The notes below the pieces were generated by a model. The model was not told the origin of the DNA. It ran no database searches and was given only the letters and a program-made list of their open reading frames with translations. From Clostridia bacterium (lineage in GTDB: Bacteria; Bacillota; Clostridia; TANB77; CAG-508), in NCBI GenBank assembly GCA_900759015.1, contig CAAEUE010000019.1:1-64000 (forward strand): 64,000 bases of DNA, written 5' to 3'. A program made the position numbers and the translations under genes. Below, piece by piece: positions 55,916-64,000 of the stretch (position 1 is its first letter; every line of letters begins with the position of its first letter).

Positions 55916-56947
55916 CTATATTTCTAAATAATTATATTCACATGCACGTAATAATCTATTATTTAAGGCCAATCCTAATCCATCTTTTTCCATTCCCTCT
56001 ATAATTACAATATCTACATTGTAATTATCAACTTGCCTTAATATAGAAAATATATTATGTGCCATTTCTTCTAATGAGTTACCCATCTTTATTTTATTTT
56101 TAGTATCATATTTATCAAAATTTTTATCTCTACATACTACTAATGCATTTTTGCCACTTATAAGCTCATTTATTTTATTTACCATAGCTTCTTCATTTTT
56201 ACTATATACCATCATACATTTAGTATTAGGTGCATAATGTCTATATTTCATACCTGGTGATAGTACTTTTTCTTTTCCATCATATTTTCCAAGTATATTT
56301 TTATCAATTTCTACTTCTAGACCTAATTTTTCTATATCTTCTTTTGTTATTTTACCAGGTCTTAATATTCTTACCTTATTATCTATAACTCTAACTACAG
56401 TAGATTCTAATCCTATATCTACCATTCCATCATCTATAATAGTTGAAACTTTACCATCAAATTCTTTTAATATATCGTCTATTTTTGTTCCACTTGGTCT
56501 ACCAGATACATTTGCACTTGGTGCTGCAATTGGGACGCCTGCATATTCTATTAATTTATTTGCAATCTTGTTTGAAGGCCTCCTTATTCCAACAGTATCT
56601 AGTCCTGCAGTAACTGATTTTGGAATTATATTTTTAGCTTTTAATATTAATGTAAAAGGACCTGGACAAAAAGTATTAATTAATGTTTTTTCTACTTCAT
56701 TTGGTTCTTCTACGAGTTGTTTAATCATGTCTACATTATTTACATGTACTATTAAAGGGTTATCTCCTGCCCTTCCTTTTGCTTTAAAAATATTTTTACA
56801 AGCATTATCATTTAATGCATTTGCACCTATTCCATATACTGTTTCTGTTGGGAATATTACTAATTCTCCATTCAGTATATCTTGTGCTACTTCTTTTATT
56901 TTTTCATCATTATATTCTTCTTTTAAATTTATATATTTTGTTTTCAA
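55916..56947 (-). CDS. L-threonylcarbamoyladenylate synthase, long Sua5 type
   Basis: This enzyme makes threonylcarbamoyl-AMP for the t6A modification at position 37 of ANN-decoding tRNAs. The 343-residue protein is the two-domain form. The YrdC domain has NGELVIFPTETVYGIGANAL, KAKGRAGDNPLIVHV, VGIRRPSNKIANKL and APSANVSGRPSGT. The C-terminal Sua5 domain follows after LSPGMKYRHYAPNTKCMMVY, the linker that closes over the active site. It is well conserved. Repeat site E lies just past its stop. Confidence 0.93.
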   Translation of the reverse strand: MKTKYINLKEEYNDEKIKEVAQDILNGELVIFPTETVYGIGANALNDNACKNIFKAKGRAGDNPLIVHVNNVDMIKQLVEEPNEVEKTLINTFCPGPFTLILKAKNIIPKSVTAGLDTVGIRRPSNKIANKLIEYAGVPIAAPSANVSGRPSGTKIDDILKEFDGKVSTIIDDGMVDIGLESTVVRVIDNKVRILRPGKITKEDIEKLGLEVEIDKNILGKYDGKEKVLSPGMKYRHYAPNTKCMMVYSKNEEAMVNKINELISGKNALVVCRDKNFDKYDTKNKIKMGNSLEEMAHNIFSILRQVDNYNVDIVIIEGMEKDGLGLALNNRLLRACEYNYLEI

Positions 56948-57035
56948 TTTTACACCTTCTAATTATTTTTCCTACAATATTATAGCCTTTTTTGACTTAA
57001 AAATCAAGGCGTGACAATCTTAATGTAAAAGGGAA

Positions 57036-57063
57036 CACACCTAAGCTTGTATGCTTAGGTGTG
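57036..57063 (-). terminator. Hairpin after the 57099 gene
   Basis: CACACCTAAGC (57036-57046) and GCTTAGGTGTG (57053-57063) are perfect 11-base inverted repeats. On the transcript strand TTCCCTTTTACA follows, a weak T-run. It is likely a terminator carried with the GC-richer gene. Confidence 0.6.
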
Positions 57064-57098
57064 CGAACAAAGTTTGTTCTTTTCCCGTTAGAGATTAC

Positions 57099-57824
57099 TT
57101 ACTTGCACAGATTCCATAAGTTTTTATGCCTCGGATCTGTGGGCACTTCACCGTTCGACAACGGTACGAAGTGATCCTTGCTCTTGAACCCGGCTGCTCT
57201 AAGTGCTTCGACTACGTCCCATTTTCTGGTTACATATGTTTTGCCATCACAGTACACGAACTGGCATGTACCATTATTTGTTGCATATGTCCCCATCCAT
57301 GAACACGCTGTGGAATCAAAGCACATACCGTTCAAGACCGGATATACAACACTGTCACCATAAAGGTGATGTGTTATCAATCCAGCTTCAGGAATCTCGA
57401 AGCACATTGCCACGAGCTTGGGATCAATGGTTTTAATCCCATTTTTCTGGCAGAAATCCTTACAGTTTTCAAGGAACTCCTCTCTTCGGCTCTTTCTCTG
57501 CTCTTCAAGCAACGATTTCCATTGGGCTTTATATGACTCCGGGTAATCTACGTTGCTGAAAGGCACATAAAAGTAGCTTTTGAAAAAACCTTCTGACTGC
57601 AAAGTTGCGTATGCTCCCCACATTTCGGGAATAACATACACCTTTCCGTCAAGAACGAAGGACAGAACACCATTGTTCATATCGAACTTACGCTCGAATT
57701 TAAACGGAATTTCTCCCAATGCCAACGGTTCAGTTGTCTGTTCCTGCGGCCAGTAGACCATCATCCCATCTTTTACCTCGATAGCATCCTTCCGAATTTC
57801 CTCAACGCTTGCATATTTTTTCAT
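57099..57824 (-). CDS. Orphan protein with duplicated domain and foreign base composition
   Basis: This 241-residue cytoplasmic protein is of unknown function. Two halves look homologous. NNGVLSFVLDGKVYVIPEMW with FFKSYFYVPFSNVDYPE (residues about 50-95) corresponds to NNGTCQFVYCDGKTYVTRKW with FKSKDHFVPLSNGEVPTDPR (residues about 185-235). Each is a DGK-x-Y-V ... F-x-x-x-x-x-F-V-P-x-S-N unit. I count 29 G/C in 60 bases at 57181-57240, against about a quarter nearby. It starts behind AAAGGAGG and is a single-gene unit, so it was probably acquired. Confidence 0.65.
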   Translation of the reverse strand: MKKYASVEEIRKDAIEVKDGMMVYWPQEQTTEPLALGEIPFKFERKFDMNNGVLSFVLDGKVYVIPEMWGAYATLQSEGFFKSYFYVPFSNVDYPESYKAQWKSLLEEQRKSRREEFLENCKDFCQKNGIKTIDPKLVAMCFEIPEAGLITHHLYGDSVVYPVLNGMCFDSTACSWMGTYATNNGTCQFVYCDGKTYVTRKWDVVEALRAAGFKSKDHFVPLSNGEVPTDPRHKNLWNLCK

Positions 57825-57956
57825 CTCTTTTTTCCTCCTTTATTTTTTTGTCAAACCATGTTGCTATATATAGAAAGTCCTCTATATACAGGAGATGAAA
57901 CATTCAACAGATTTGATACATTTAATTATATCATATTTACATAATATTGTAAAATT

Positions 57957-59408
57957 CTATACATTCTTAATATTCCTCTTCTTAAATGAAATTATAGAAG
58001 CTGCTAGCATGATTACAAAATATATTGCACAAATAGTTATAGAAAATTCAATACTAATTCCACTAAACATTGGAGTTCCACCAAATAAATATTGGCTTAA
58101 ATCCCAGTTAGGTGTTACAAAATATTTTACCCAGTCCCATTTATAAGATATAGCAATCATATTAATCACATCACTACCCATGTATCCAAGTATAGGTAAT
58201 GCAACTGCAAGTGGTGAATTTAAGAAAAGTGTACTTAATGCAAAAGCTAATGTTCCAATTAAAATAAATATTGGTAATTTACATATAAATATTAAACCAA
58301 GATATGCAAAAATATTTAATGTAATAATGCTATTAGTTGTAAAATCAAACTGCACAACATTCATCATATAAGTTCCAAAGCCATATACAATTCCACCAAT
58401 AATAAATTGTAATAATAAAATTGCAACTGTAGTAACAAGCATTGTTATAAATACAGCAATTAATTTTGAGATAAGTATTTTAGTTCTACTATATGGTCTA
58501 ACTAATAGTAATTTTACAGTACCTTTATTAAACTCTTCACTAATTGAAACTCCAGCAACTATAACAACAACCATAACTATAATTGCGATATATGTGCCTA
58601 TTGAATTTTGGAAAGTATAATTTGCTGTAGCAGTATTTTGATATTCTGTATCATTATATAAATCATATTTATATAAATTAGCATTTTCTAAATATCCATT
58701 TATTTCTGATTTATCTTCATCTGTTAGATTTTTCCCTTGTGATGATTGAATATAATTACCCATATACATTCTATAATTTTGTACAGCTATACTTTTATAG
58801 TTATCACTACCATAATTAATGTTCTTATCTAATCTTAAATTAACTACTTCTTTTTGTAATTCTAAACTCTTTAATTGAGTTTTTAAATCTTCATTTTCAC
58901 TATCTTGTGCTATTAAAGTATTTAATTCTTCTATTTGTGTATTTAAACTATCTAATTCTTTATTTGCAAAATACTTCCAATCATTATTTTTTAAAGCTGT
59001 AAGCATTTCATCATATTGAGCCTTAGAAGTAGTAAGTGCTTCATTATTTTTATCTATATATTCATAATTGTTCATTTCCTCTATTATAGGAGAAATAACT
59101 GTTCCAATTACTTCTGCTTGCCAGCTAGTTTCTTTATAATCTTTTGCAAGAGTTGCTAAATCTTTTTGTGATTTAGTTTCTACATATTTATTTATATCTG
59201 AAGGTTTATTAGGGTCTAAATTTGATAATTCTTCATCTAAATATTGTATATAACCTTCTGAATATGCAGAATATGAATTTGACATGTTTTGACTTATTTT
59301 GTTTAAAACATTAAAGCCTATTATTATAACTAAAATAATTACTCCAATAACAATCATACTTTTCTTTGAAAAAATCTTTATTAACTCATTTTTTATTAAC
59401 TTACTCAA
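57957..59408 (-). CDS. ABC-2 type transporter permease with a large extracytoplasmic coiled-coil loop
   Basis: This 483-residue permease has a first membrane segment at residues 15-35 and a long exposed loop to about residue 260. The loop contains helical, Leu-heptad stretches (LDSLNTQIEELNTLIAQDSE). Five more membrane segments lie in the last 220 residues. The region GVSISEEFNKGTVKLLLVRP and YSRTKILISKLIAVF is the standard coupling-helix site of ABC-2 permeases contacting the ATPase. Its start overlaps the ATPase stop by 8 bases. It is probably an exporter; the substrate is unknown (antimicrobial peptide self-protection systems look like this). Confidence 0.85.
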   Translation of the reverse strand: MSKLIKNELIKIFSKKSMIVIGVIILVIIIGFNVLNKISQNMSNSYSAYSEGYIQYLDEELSNLDPNKPSDINKYVETKSQKDLATLAKDYKETSWQAEVIGTVISPIIEEMNNYEYIDKNNEALTTSKAQYDEMLTALKNNDWKYFANKELDSLNTQIEELNTLIAQDSENEDLKTQLKSLELQKEVVNLRLDKNINYGSDNYKSIAVQNYRMYMGNYIQSSQGKNLTDEDKSEINGYLENANLYKYDLYNDTEYQNTATANYTFQNSIGTYIAIIVMVVVIVAGVSISEEFNKGTVKLLLVRPYSRTKILISKLIAVFITMLVTTVAILLLQFIIGGIVYGFGTYMMNVVQFDFTTNSIITLNIFAYLGLIFICKLPIFILIGTLAFALSTLFLNSPLAVALPILGYMGSDVINMIAISYKWDWVKYFVTPNWDLSQYLFGGTPMFSGISIEFSITICAIYFVIMLAASIISFKKRNIKNV

Positions 59409-60313
59409 TTACATTACCCCCTGTTTTCTTTAAGAATGCATCTTCCAAGCTTAAATTTTCTTCTGAAACATTATATATTTTTATATTTCGTAAAACTAAT
59501 TCTTTAATTAGAAGAGGAACTTTTTCTTTTTCTATATAAACTCTAACTTCTGTTTCTGTTAAAATATCCATCTTATAATCTATAATAGAACCTATTACAC
59601 TAGAATCTTCTACTTCTAATATATAACAATTGTTTTTAATATCTTTTTTGAATGTCTCTATATCATTTGTTTCTACTATTTCACCATTCTTAATAATTGA
59701 TATCTTATTACAGAATGTATCTAACTCTGCTAAATTATGGCTAGATATTAAAATTGCCATATTTTCTTGTTCAGCCAATTTTTTAAGCAATACTTTTACT
59801 TCTTTTATTCCTTCAGGATCCAACCCATTTGTTGGTTCATCTAATATTAATAATTTAGGTCTGTGCAATAATGCTTGAGCAATTCCTAATCTTTGTCTCA
59901 TTCCTAATGAGTACTTAGAAACCTTATCTTTTATTCTGTTTTCTAGTCCAACTAATTTAACGATTTCATCAATTCTTTTCTTGTCAACATTTTTATATAA
60001 GTTGGCTACTAATTTTAAATTTTCATAACCAGACATATACATATATAAATCAGGACTCTCTACTATTGTTCCTACATTTTCTATTGCTTTTTTAAAGTTT
60101 TCCTCTATATCATATCCATTAATATATACCTTTCCAGAAGTTATATTTTGAAGTCCTAGTATAAGCTTTATAGTAGTTGTTTTACCAGCACCATTCGGAC
60201 CTATAAATCCTAAAATATCTCCTTCTAATACTTTTAGTGATACACCTTTTAAAATTTCTTTCTGACCGAAAATTCTTTTTTAAATTTTCACATCTTAATA
60301 CAATCTTTTTCAA
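59401..60313 (-). pseudogene. ABC transporter ATP-binding protein with a +1 frameshift in a homopolymer
   Basis: A TTG at 60313 follows GGAGGGG (6-base gap) and reads LKKIVLRCENLKK. The frame then breaks at a run of six T on the plus strand (60276-60281). With five T it would continue IFGQKEILKGVSLKVLEGDI, then Walker A in GFIGPNGAGKTTTIKLILG, the signature YSLGMRQRLGIAQALL and Walker B LLILDEPTNGLDP. The open ORF seen from 60042 lacks Walker A and could not be a working ATPase. Either the gene is inactivated, the tract is variable, or there is a base-calling error. The permease downstream is intact. Confidence 0.75.
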
Positions 60314-60412
60314 GTCTTTCCCCTCCCTATTGTTTTTACTGTTCATATATTAGCACATAAATATTAAGGAAAAAGTATACAATTTATTAAGATTTTATTT
60401 AGGAGGATAATT

Positions 60413-61261
60413 TTGAAAATTAAAGTTATACATTTATCTAAAATATTACTTTTTTTAACATTATTAGTCACATTTCTTACTGTTGGTATTTCTATTGTTA
60501 TTGCAACTTCTGAGGATTATATAGAAGTTCCAATAATTATGTATCATAGTATTTTAAAAGATCCTTCGAGGTCTAATAAATATACTGTTACTCCTACTGT
60601 TCTAGAAGAGGATTTAAAATATATTAAAGATAAAGGCTATACTACAGTTACAATAGCTGATTTAATTTCTTATGTATATGATAATAAGCCTTTACCAGAA
60701 AAGCCAATAGTATTAACCTTTGATGATGGACATTACAATAATTATGGTTATTTATTTCCTTTACTAGAAAAGTATGATATGAAAGCTGTTATATCAATTG
60801 TAGGTTCATATACAGATAAATTTACCGAAACAGATGAAGCAAATTTAAACTACTCGTATTTAAGATGGAAAGATATTAAAGAATTAATGGATACTGGACG
60901 TATAGAATTTCAAAACCATACATATAACTTGCATAGTAATACTGGAAAAAGAATTGGTACAAAGAAAATAAAAGGTGAAACAGACGAACATTATAAAAAT
61001 ATTTTAAAAGATGACATTTTAAAACTTCAACAAGAATTCGAAGAAAATACTAATTATACTCCACAATGTTTTACATACCCTTTTGGAGGAATTAGTAATG
61101 CATCATTAGACATAATAAAAGAATTAGGTTTTAAAGCAAGTTTATCTTGTGAACAAGGTATTAATAAACTAACTAAAAATCCTAATTCCTTATATTTATT
61201 AAAAAGGTATAATAGACCAAGTTATATTAGCACATATAACTTTTTTCGAAAAATTAATTAA
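60413..61261 (+). CDS. Polysaccharide deacetylase (CE4 family)
   Basis: This 282-residue protein starts at a TTG (60413) 6 bases after AGGAGG. It is anchored by one N-terminal membrane segment (residues 10-32) and has the NodB domain outside. CE4 motif 1 is PIVLTFDDGHYNN with the metal-binding Asp pair. Motif 2 is FQNHTYNLHS (H-x4-H). Motif 3 is QCFTYPFGGISN. It deacetylates GlcNAc in peptidoglycan or another glycan. It is divergent from the ABC exporter. Its 3' end overlaps the convergent DUF362 gene by 8 bases with no terminator between. Confidence 0.88.
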   Translation: MKIKVIHLSKILLFLTLLVTFLTVGISIVIATSEDYIEVPIIMYHSILKDPSRSNKYTVTPTVLEEDLKYIKDKGYTTVTIADLISYVYDNKPLPEKPIVLTFDDGHYNNYGYLFPLLEKYDMKAVISIVGSYTDKFTETDEANLNYSYLRWKDIKELMDTGRIEFQNHTYNLHSNTGKRIGTKKIKGETDEHYKNILKDDILKLQQEFEENTNYTPQCFTYPFGGISNASLDIIKELGFKASLSCEQGINKLTKNPNSLYLLKRYNRPSYISTYNFFRKIN

Positions 61262-62384
61262 CTTTTATAATTTCATATTGTCTAGTACCTAGTCCAATTT
61301 TCTCGGCATGCTCTAGACAAGATTTCCATTCACTCTGTGGTGTTGTGTTTTTAAAGTGGTCATGATGATCTTCAAAGTCTTTTGAATGCATGTTTTCATC
61401 TAATTTGCTTCCAGGTATAGGTTGCTGAGCATTACATGCATCTGCACATGCTTGATCTAATGCTACTGGATCAAAACTTGCAAACATTCCTATATCTGGT
61501 AATATTGGAACATCATTTTCTGCATGACAATCGCAATATGGTGAAATATCTAGAACTAAATTAATATGAAAGTTTGGTCTTCCATCTAATACTGCTTTTG
61601 AATATTCAGCCATTTTCTTATTTAATAATTCATTTGCATGAGAATTATTATTATATATTGCATCAAAATTACAAGCACCTAAACATCTACCACAGCCAAC
61701 ACATTTGTTATGATCTATATGTGCTTTTCCATTTTCATCAAATGAAATTGCACCATGTGCACAGTTTTTAGCACATAAATGGCATTTTTTACATTTTTCT
61801 AAATCTACAGATGGTTTACCAGAACGATGTTGTTCCATCTTTCCAGCTCTACTGCCACATCCCATTCCGATATTTTTTAAAGCTCCACCGAAACCTGCTG
61901 CCTCATGTCCTTTAAAATGATTTAAAGAAATAAAAATGTCTGCATCCATTATGGCTCTTCCAATTTTGGCAGTTTTTACATACTCTCCACCTTCAACTGG
62001 TACTTCTATATCATCGGTTCCTTTTAACCCATCACCTATAATTACATGGCATCCTGTAGAAAATGGACTAAACCCATTTTCATATGCAGCTTCAAGATGA
62101 TCTAAAGCATTTTTTCTTTGTCCAACATATAAAGTATTACAATCAGTTAAAAATGGTTTACCTCCTAATTTTTTAACAACATCAACTACAGTTTTTGCAT
62201 AATTAGGTCTTAGATAAGCCAAGTTACCTGGTTCTCCAAAATGAATTTTTATTGCAACAAATTTATTTTCAAAATCAATATTTTCAATTCCGGCTTTCTT
62301 CATTAATTTTTCTAATTTCTTTTGTAAATTTGTTCCTGGTAATGCTCTAAAATCTGTAAAATACACTTTTGCTTTTTCTTCCAT
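61254..62384 (-). CDS. DUF362 domain protein with two [4Fe-4S] ferredoxin motifs
   Basis: This 376-residue cytoplasmic protein has a DUF362 domain (VAIKIHFGEPGNLAYLRP, then FISLNHFKGHEAAGFGGALK). A two-cluster ferredoxin insert near residues 190-235 reads CKKCHLCAKNCAHGAI and CVGCGRCLGACNFDAI. The end is His- and Asp-rich. DUF362 ferredoxins are common in anaerobes and are thought to take part in electron transfer. No substrate is established. It starts behind AGGAGG and is 11 bases downstream of the Sir2 gene, so they may form one operon. Confidence 0.9.
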   Translation of the reverse strand: MEEKAKVYFTDFRALPGTNLQKKLEKLMKKAGIENIDFENKFVAIKIHFGEPGNLAYLRPNYAKTVVDVVKKLGGKPFLTDCNTLYVGQRKNALDHLEAAYENGFSPFSTGCHVIIGDGLKGTDDIEVPVEGGEYVKTAKIGRAIMDADIFISLNHFKGHEAAGFGGALKNIGMGCGSRAGKMEQHRSGKPSVDLEKCKKCHLCAKNCAHGAISFDENGKAHIDHNKCVGCGRCLGACNFDAIYNNNSHANELLNKKMAEYSKAVLDGRPNFHINLVLDISPYCDCHAENDVPILPDIGMFASFDPVALDQACADACNAQQPIPGSKLDENMHSKDFEDHHDHFKNTTPQSEWKSCLEHAEKIGLGTRQYEIIKVN

Positions 62385-62395
62385 CTTTATTCCTC

Positions 62396-63100
62396 CTAAA
62401 TATTTTTAAATATATTTCCTAAACTATCTTTAATAACTAAATTTGCCACATTATCAAAAGGAGTAGCATCTTTATTTATTAAAATCAAGTTGTTTCCATT
62501 GTAATATCTAATAAGTCCACTTGCAGGATACACTGTTAATGATGTTCCTCCAACGATTAATGTATCACAATTAGAAATTTGATATATAGCCTCTTCTAAT
62601 ATATCTTCATTTAACCCCTCTTCATATAAAACAACATCAGGTTTAATAATTCCTCCACATGTACATTTTGGAACACCTACTGAATTAAACACATATTCTG
62701 CATCATAAAATTTACCACATTTCATACAATAATTTCTATGTACACTTCCATGAAGCTCTAAAACATTTTTTGAACCAGCTTTTTGATGCAATCCATCAAT
62801 ATTCTGAGTTACTACTGCTTTTAATATTCCTTTTTGTTCTAATTCTGCAAGCTTTATATGTGTAATATTTGGTTTATATTTTAACGCATTCATTTTATCT
62901 TTATAAAATTCATAAAATTCTTCGGTATGATTAATAAAAAAAGTATGGCTTAATATTTCTTCTGGAGGATATTTATATTGCCGATTATATAGCCCATCTT
63001 TACTTCTGAAATCAGGAATTCCACTTTCTGTAGAAACTCCAGCTCCACCAAAGAAAACCACACTTTTACTTTTGTTTATAATTTCTTTTAATATGCTCAT
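62396..63100 (-). CDS. NAD-dependent protein deacylase, Sir2 family
   Basis: This 234-residue sirtuin removes acyl groups from lysine using NAD+. The NAD site is FFGGAGVSTESGIPDFRSKDG and the catalytic His is in TQNIDGLHQKAGS. The zinc site has CMKCGKFYD and CTCGG. The missing YxxR-type loop suggests class U or a general deacetylase and not CobB class III. ATG 63100 follows AGGTGA, while a GTG at 63109 overlaps it. The upstream gene ends 9 bases before, so the pair is translated together. Confidence 0.92.
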   Translation of the reverse strand: MSILKEIINKSKSVVFFGGAGVSTESGIPDFRSKDGLYNRQYKYPPEEILSHTFFINHTEEFYEFYKDKMNALKYKPNITHIKLAELEQKGILKAVVTQNIDGLHQKAGSKNVLELHGSVHRNYCMKCGKFYDAEYVFNSVGVPKCTCGGIIKPDVVLYEEGLNEDILEEAIYQISNCDTLIVGGTSLTVYPASGLIRYYNGNNLILINKDATPFDNVANLVIKDSLGNIFKNI

Positions 63101-63109
63101 AAACTTCAC

Positions 63110-64000
63110 CTAATTATTAAAAGATAATAGTTTCTTAATAAATGCAATTAACCTATTTTTATATATAACAGCTAGTGCATTTTGACTATTCTTTTTCTTA
63201 AGTTGCTTTTCCTTTTTATCTAAAGTATCCGTTATTTTTCGGCAAGCTTCTTCATAAAATTTATCTTCTTCTACGACGCCTCTATAACTCTTTAATCCTT
63301 CTAATTTTTGCTTTGTTTCCTGTATTTCTTCTTCATCAGTTATATGAATTGGCATATAATAAAAATAAAATTTCATAATATAATTTTGAATGCTAAAATA
63401 CATTTCTCTTATTTCTTGTTCTACTTTATATAAATCGTCTGTAGTTTTGTAATCCAATATTAGATAATATAATTTTTTAAAATCGCTTGTAAGTCTTTCT
63501 ATATTTCCATTTGAGATTTTATTTATTAATACATAATAGTCATCTTTATTATTTATAACAGTTTCTACAAATTCTTTTCTTCCAACTAAAAAGTCTATTT
63601 GCATAATTAGATTAACTAATAACGCATAATCTTCCTCTATTAAAGAAGATAAGAATATTCCAAATACATTCATTCTTTCTTTTAATTCTTGAGTTAATAG
63701 TTTAGCTGCAAAATTATTTAAAGACTCTTGAAAGCATGTTTGCTCCCTGCCATCTTGTAAAAAATGCAAATATTCCATAACCAAAACTTCATTAATAGAA
63801 TTTGTATGAATTTTATTTGAAAAATATATAACTCCATTTGAATAATAATGAGACATATTTTCATCTTCAAATTTTGCAATTTTTATTTGACATTGCTCTA
63901 ATTTTTTTAATAATTCATCATATTGCTCTTTCAATTTTGGAAATACATTTGTAATTCTTATTGTAATTTCATTTGCTATTTTATTTACTTTATATTGTGG
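63110..64000 (-). CDS. Hypothetical protein, N-terminus beyond the window
   Basis: The frame is open from the window end. Before the first usable TTG at 63934 it reads PQYKVNKIANEITIRITNVF, so the real start lies outside. At least 297 residues are visible, with helical, coiled-coil-like stretches (KEQYDELLKKLEQCQIKIAKF, and QKLEGLKSYRGVVEEDKFYE). It has no membrane segment. The central VMEYLHFLQDGREQTCFQES holds no metal motif I can name. It abuts the Sir2 gene and shares its operon. Unknown function. Confidence 0.6.
   Translation of the reverse strand, partial: PQYKVNKIANEITIRITNVFPKLKEQYDELLKKLEQCQIKIAKFEDENMSHYYSNGVIYFSNKIHTNSINEVLVMEYLHFLQDGREQTCFQESLNNFAAKLLTQELKERMNVFGIFLSSLIEEDYALLVNLIMQIDFLVGRKEFVETVINNKDDYYVLINKISNGNIERLTSDFKKLYYLILDYKTTDDLYKVEQEIREMYFSIQNYIMKFYFYYMPIHITDEEEIQETKQKLEGLKSYRGVVEEDKFYEEACRKITDTLDKKEKQLKKKNSQNALAVIYKNRLIAFIKKLLSFNN

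Noticed and set aside
60276..60290. A dnaX-type slippery heptamer (A AAA AAG) at the break in the ABC ATPase gene
   Set aside because: A -1 shift there leads to a stop after eight codons. The frame that restores Walker A needs +1, so programmed -1 frameshifting does not explain it.
1..64000. tRNA, rRNA, tmRNA, SRP RNA or RNase P RNA genes
   Set aside because: I looked for TTCGAATC-type arms and conserved cores on both strands and found none. A covariance search would be needed to exclude them fully.

Overview
The window is AT-rich DNA (I count 13 G/C in 60 bases in a typical coding line, 10681-10740) from a low-G+C Gram-positive bacterium, most likely a spore-forming member of the Clostridia. 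Supporting signs are strong AGGAGG ribosome binding sites, the sporulation genes yabP, yabQ and spoVFB, DivIC, a Clostridia-type thioredoxin reductase, acetate fermentation genes (pta-ackA) and the MEP-pathway gene ispG. I cannot name the genus. I saw no rRNA, tRNA or CRISPR array.

Layout. 1-94 is the tail of an IS3-family insertion sequence. 125-8236 holds surface and membrane genes, a PadR repressor with its operator, an FtsW-like protein, and a uracil permease fused to uracil phosphoribosyltransferase behind a leader-peptide attenuator. 8506-13541 is housekeeping: prfB with its programmed frameshift, aspartokinase, aminopeptidase C, and a thioredoxin reductase/thioredoxin pair. 13606-20536 has two unknown genes, mnmA, a GC-richer orphan gene, an acetyltransferase and a class A penicillin-binding protein. 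20644-25402 is one operon from a consensus promoter: beta-propeller lactonase, GT4 glycosyltransferase, TIM-barrel protein, SDR and GT2 glycosyltransferase. 25504-27709 has a LysM protein with possible SOS control, a cell-wall glucosaminidase and a phospholipase-C-like protein.

27931-32795 is an accessory, decaying region: a Fic-domain gene behind a regular array of operator-like octamers, relics of a second fic copy and of a secreted protein, duplicated intergenic blocks, and almost 2 kb without a convincing protein gene but with a possible small minus-strand transcription unit.

32796-45673 is core again: asnS, a DUF2207 protein, rho, divIC-yabQ-yabP, a DnaB-like ATPase, lemA, a DUF3137-like protein, a tyrosine recombinase and spoVFB. 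45908-48498 holds three paralogous cysteine-cluster proteins. 48733-57000 has ackA-pta, the trmB-ispG-transglutaminase-like-peptidase E run, and a Sua5 gene. 57099-64000 has a GC-richer orphan, an ABC exporter whose ATPase is frameshifted, a polysaccharide deacetylase, a DUF362 ferredoxin-like protein, Sir2 and a gene cut by the window end.

Themes worth following are the pyrBI-like attenuator on the permease-phosphoribosyltransferase fusion, the Fic operator array with its degenerate duplication, the dispersed GGGATTT/GGGACGTTCC palindromic repeat family, the three cysteine-cluster paralogs, and the small biosynthetic-looking operon around the TIM-barrel protein.
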